A stretch of 7,553 nt of DNA from an uncultured Thermomicrobiales bacterium (GTDB taxonomy: Bacteria > Chloroflexota > Chloroflexia > Thermomicrobiales > UBA6265). The stretch is from the NCBI GenBank assembly GCA_902806365.1, contig CADCWJ010000597.1:1-7553 (forward strand). The letters are read 5' to 3'. The translations under genes and the position numbers were made by a program. Of this stretch, positions 6,581 to 7,553 are shown piece by piece. The notes under the pieces were generated by a model. It did not search any database and was not told where the DNA came from. It saw only the letters and a program-made list of their open reading frames with translations. The first letter of the stretch is position 1, and every line of letters starts with the position of its first letter.

Positions 6581-6601
6581 AATGTCATGGGCGAGCTTTT
6601 T
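6571..6601 (+). terminator. Intrinsic terminator of the ileS T-box
   Basis: GCTCGCCC (6571-6578) pairs perfectly with GGGCGAGC (6589-6596) around a ten-base loop and is followed by five T (6597-6601). Eight GC-rich pairs plus a T run make a strong intrinsic terminator. It would form by default when charged tRNA-Ile leaves the antiterminator unstabilised. Confidence 0.93.
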
Positions 6602-6642
6602 GATGCCCATGGAGTCTGTTCCCCTCGTCACCTTCATCTCCT

Positions 6643-6646
6643 GGAG
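6643..6646 (+). promoter_or_regulatory. Ribosome-binding site of ileS
   Basis: GGAG lies nine bases before ATG 6656-6658 and is downstream of, not part of, the terminator hairpin. Control is therefore at transcription termination and not by masking of the ribosome-binding site, as in the translational ileS T-boxes of Actinobacteria. Confidence 0.7.
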
Positions 6647-6655
6647 CCCCAGACA

Positions 6656-7553
6656 ATGACGGAAACCAGTACAGGAATCTTTGCGGAAGTTCCCGCCAAG
6701 GTCGATTTTCCCGCGATGGAGAACGAGCTTCTCGCCTGGTGGGAAGCCCAGGGCACGGTCGAGCGCTATCTGCGCCGGAACGACGCATCGACCGAGCGGT
6801 TCTCCTTCATCGACGGCCCGATCACCGCCAATAATCCGATGGGCGTGCATCACGCCTGGGGCCGAACTTACAAGGATATCTTTCAGCGCTACCAGGCGCT
6901 TCTCGGCAAGAAGCAGCGGTTCCAGAACGGGTTCGATGCCCAGGGCCTGTGGGTGGAGGTCGAGGTCGAAAAGGAGCTTGGACTCAAGAACAAACGGGAG
7001 ATTGAGGCGTACGGCATCGCCGAGTTCGTCGAGCGCTGCAAGCAGCGCGTCTGGAAGTACGCCGCCCGGCAGACCGAGCAGTCCGTCCGGCTAGGCTACT
7101 GGATGGACTGGGACAACTCGTACTACACGATGTCGGACGATAACAACTACACCATCTGGCACTTCCTGAAGACGTGCCACGAGCGGGGCTGGATCTACAA
7201 GGGCCACGACGTGATGCCGTGGTGTCCGCGCTGCGGCACCGGCCTCTCCGAGCACGAAATCGTCACCGAGGGATATCAGGACCGCACGCACCTGGCGATC
7301 TTCACCGAACTTCCCCTGATTGACGAGGAAGCCTCGCTGCTGGTGTGGACCACGACACCATGGACGCTGGCCGCCAACGTGGCCGCCGCCGTCCACCCCG
7401 AGCTGTCCTACGCCCGCGTCCGCCAGGGCACCAGGACGTTCTACCTGGCGGCGGACGCGATCCCAAACGCTATTCGTGGCGATCATGAGATCCTCGGTAC
7501 GCTGACCGGCGCGGAGCTGGTCGGGCGCGCCTACCGCGGGCCGTTCGATGAAC
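6656..7553 (+). CDS. ileS: Isoleucyl-tRNA synthetase, N-terminal part, with altered HIGH motif (GVHH)
   Basis: The first 299 residues are visible, about 30% of an enzyme usually 900-1,080 long; the rest lies past the window. The enzyme charges tRNA-Ile with isoleucine using ATP. The start (MTETSTGIFAEVPAKVDFPAMENELLAWW) and SFIDGPITANNPMG lead into the class I signature. By alignment with SIHIGHSVNKILKD of ordinary IleRS, the HIGH tetrapeptide here is G63-V64-H65-H66, so the first His and the Gly have exchanged places. KYAARQTEQSVRLGYWMDWDNSYYTM (134-159), the zinc-type MPWCPRCGTGLSEHE (187-201; Cys190, Cys193) and WTTTPWTLAANVA (231-243, start of the CP1 editing domain) are standard IleRS features and separate it from ValRS and LeuRS. 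The T-box with an ATC specifier upstream supports Ile. The sequence style resembles the IleRS2 (eukaryote-like) branch, but the branch-defining C-terminus is not visible. Confidence 0.96.
   Translation, partial: MTETSTGIFAEVPAKVDFPAMENELLAWWEAQGTVERYLRRNDASTERFSFIDGPITANNPMGVHHAWGRTYKDIFQRYQALLGKKQRFQNGFDAQGLWVEVEVEKELGLKNKREIEAYGIAEFVERCKQRVWKYAARQTEQSVRLGYWMDWDNSYYTMSDDNNYTIWHFLKTCHERGWIYKGHDVMPWCPRCGTGLSEHEIVTEGYQDRTHLAIFTELPLIDEEASLLVWTTTPWTLAANVAAAVHPELSYARVRQGTRTFYLAADAIPNAIRGDHEILGTLTGAELVGRAYRGPFDE

Larger units (their letters stand above)
6332..6601 (+). ncRNA. T-box riboswitch (tRNA-Ile sensing) upstream of ileS
   Basis: The classic T-box core GGTGGTACCGCGG is at 6554-6566. The Stem I base pairs GGCT (6332-6335) with AGCC (6428-6431) and AGGA (6340-6343) with TCCT (6423-6426). 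TGA on the 5' side and GA on the 3' side between them form a kink-turn-like GA motif. Above this, CGCG 6353-6356 pairs with 6407-6410, and the distal hairpin GTTCGG/CCGAAC (6374-6379/6391-6396) carries GATG and GAAAG in its loop. The 3' side of the specifier loop holds ATC (6418-6420), an Ile codon matching the downstream gene. Stem II has CCGATC (6437-6442) with GATCGG (6465-6470) and an inner hairpin GGCGC-gat-GCGCC. Stem III spans 6494-6522 (CCAT.CGGTTC / GAACCG.ATGG). The bulge TGGT (6556-6559) would pair with the tRNA 3' end, its T facing discriminator A73. Uncharged tRNA-Ile should stabilise the antiterminator and allow ileS transcription. I did not find a canonical AGTA box. Confidence 0.93.

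Overview
The window is high-GC bacterial DNA with tight gene packing and no mobile elements, CRISPR arrays, tRNA or rRNA genes that I can see. The combination of a transcription-terminating T-box in a high-GC genome, a holB/PSP1 (RicT-like) pair, a long DUF2085 membrane protein and an 'ANNPMGVHH'-type isoleucyl-tRNA synthetase points to a Chloroflexota organism, perhaps Thermomicrobia/Sphaerobacter-like. That placement is inferred from protein style, not from a database search.

Positions 1-5417 carry a run of six genes, all on the minus strand. Read in transcription order (right to left) they are: a DUF2085 membrane protein (5417-4614), a two-TM protein with a degenerate NERD nuclease-like domain (4461-3712), the DNA polymerase III delta' clamp-loader subunit holB (3698-2628), a short PSP1/RicT-like protein overlapping holB by 22 bp (2649-2065), a 106-aa conserved protein with a TTG start (2033-1713), and the first 516 residues of a xanthine-dehydrogenase-family molybdenum subunit (1550-1, cut by the window edge). 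NERD-holB-PSP1, and probably the 106-aa gene, look like one operon (13-bp gap, 22-bp overlap, 31-bp gap). The molybdoenzyme is separated by 162 bp and has its own strong ribosome-binding site. A divergent intergenic region (5418-5550) separates this run from the plus-strand genes.

On the plus strand there is a PAP2-family lipid phosphatase (5551-6273) with all three catalytic motifs. It is followed by a 382-bp leader containing a complete T-box riboswitch (about 6332-6601) and then ileS (6656 to the window end, partial). The T-box can be read in detail: a Stem I base with a kink-turn-like GA motif, an ATC (Ile) specifier candidate, Stems II and III, a TGGT bulge whose last base matches an A discriminator, and an antiterminator that shares ten bases with a T-tailed terminator hairpin. 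Uncharged tRNA-Ile would therefore switch on ileS transcription.

The points most worth a second look are: (1) IleRS carries GVHH in place of the class I HIGH signature (HxGH), the same first/third-position swap reported in mupirocin hyper-resistant IleRS2 enzymes; (2) the RicT-like protein keeps both flanking segments of the family but has lost the cysteine-rich Fe-S motif between them; (3) the NERD-like membrane protein has substitutions at catalytic positions and sits at the head of a replication operon. I see no wholly new multi-gene system here.
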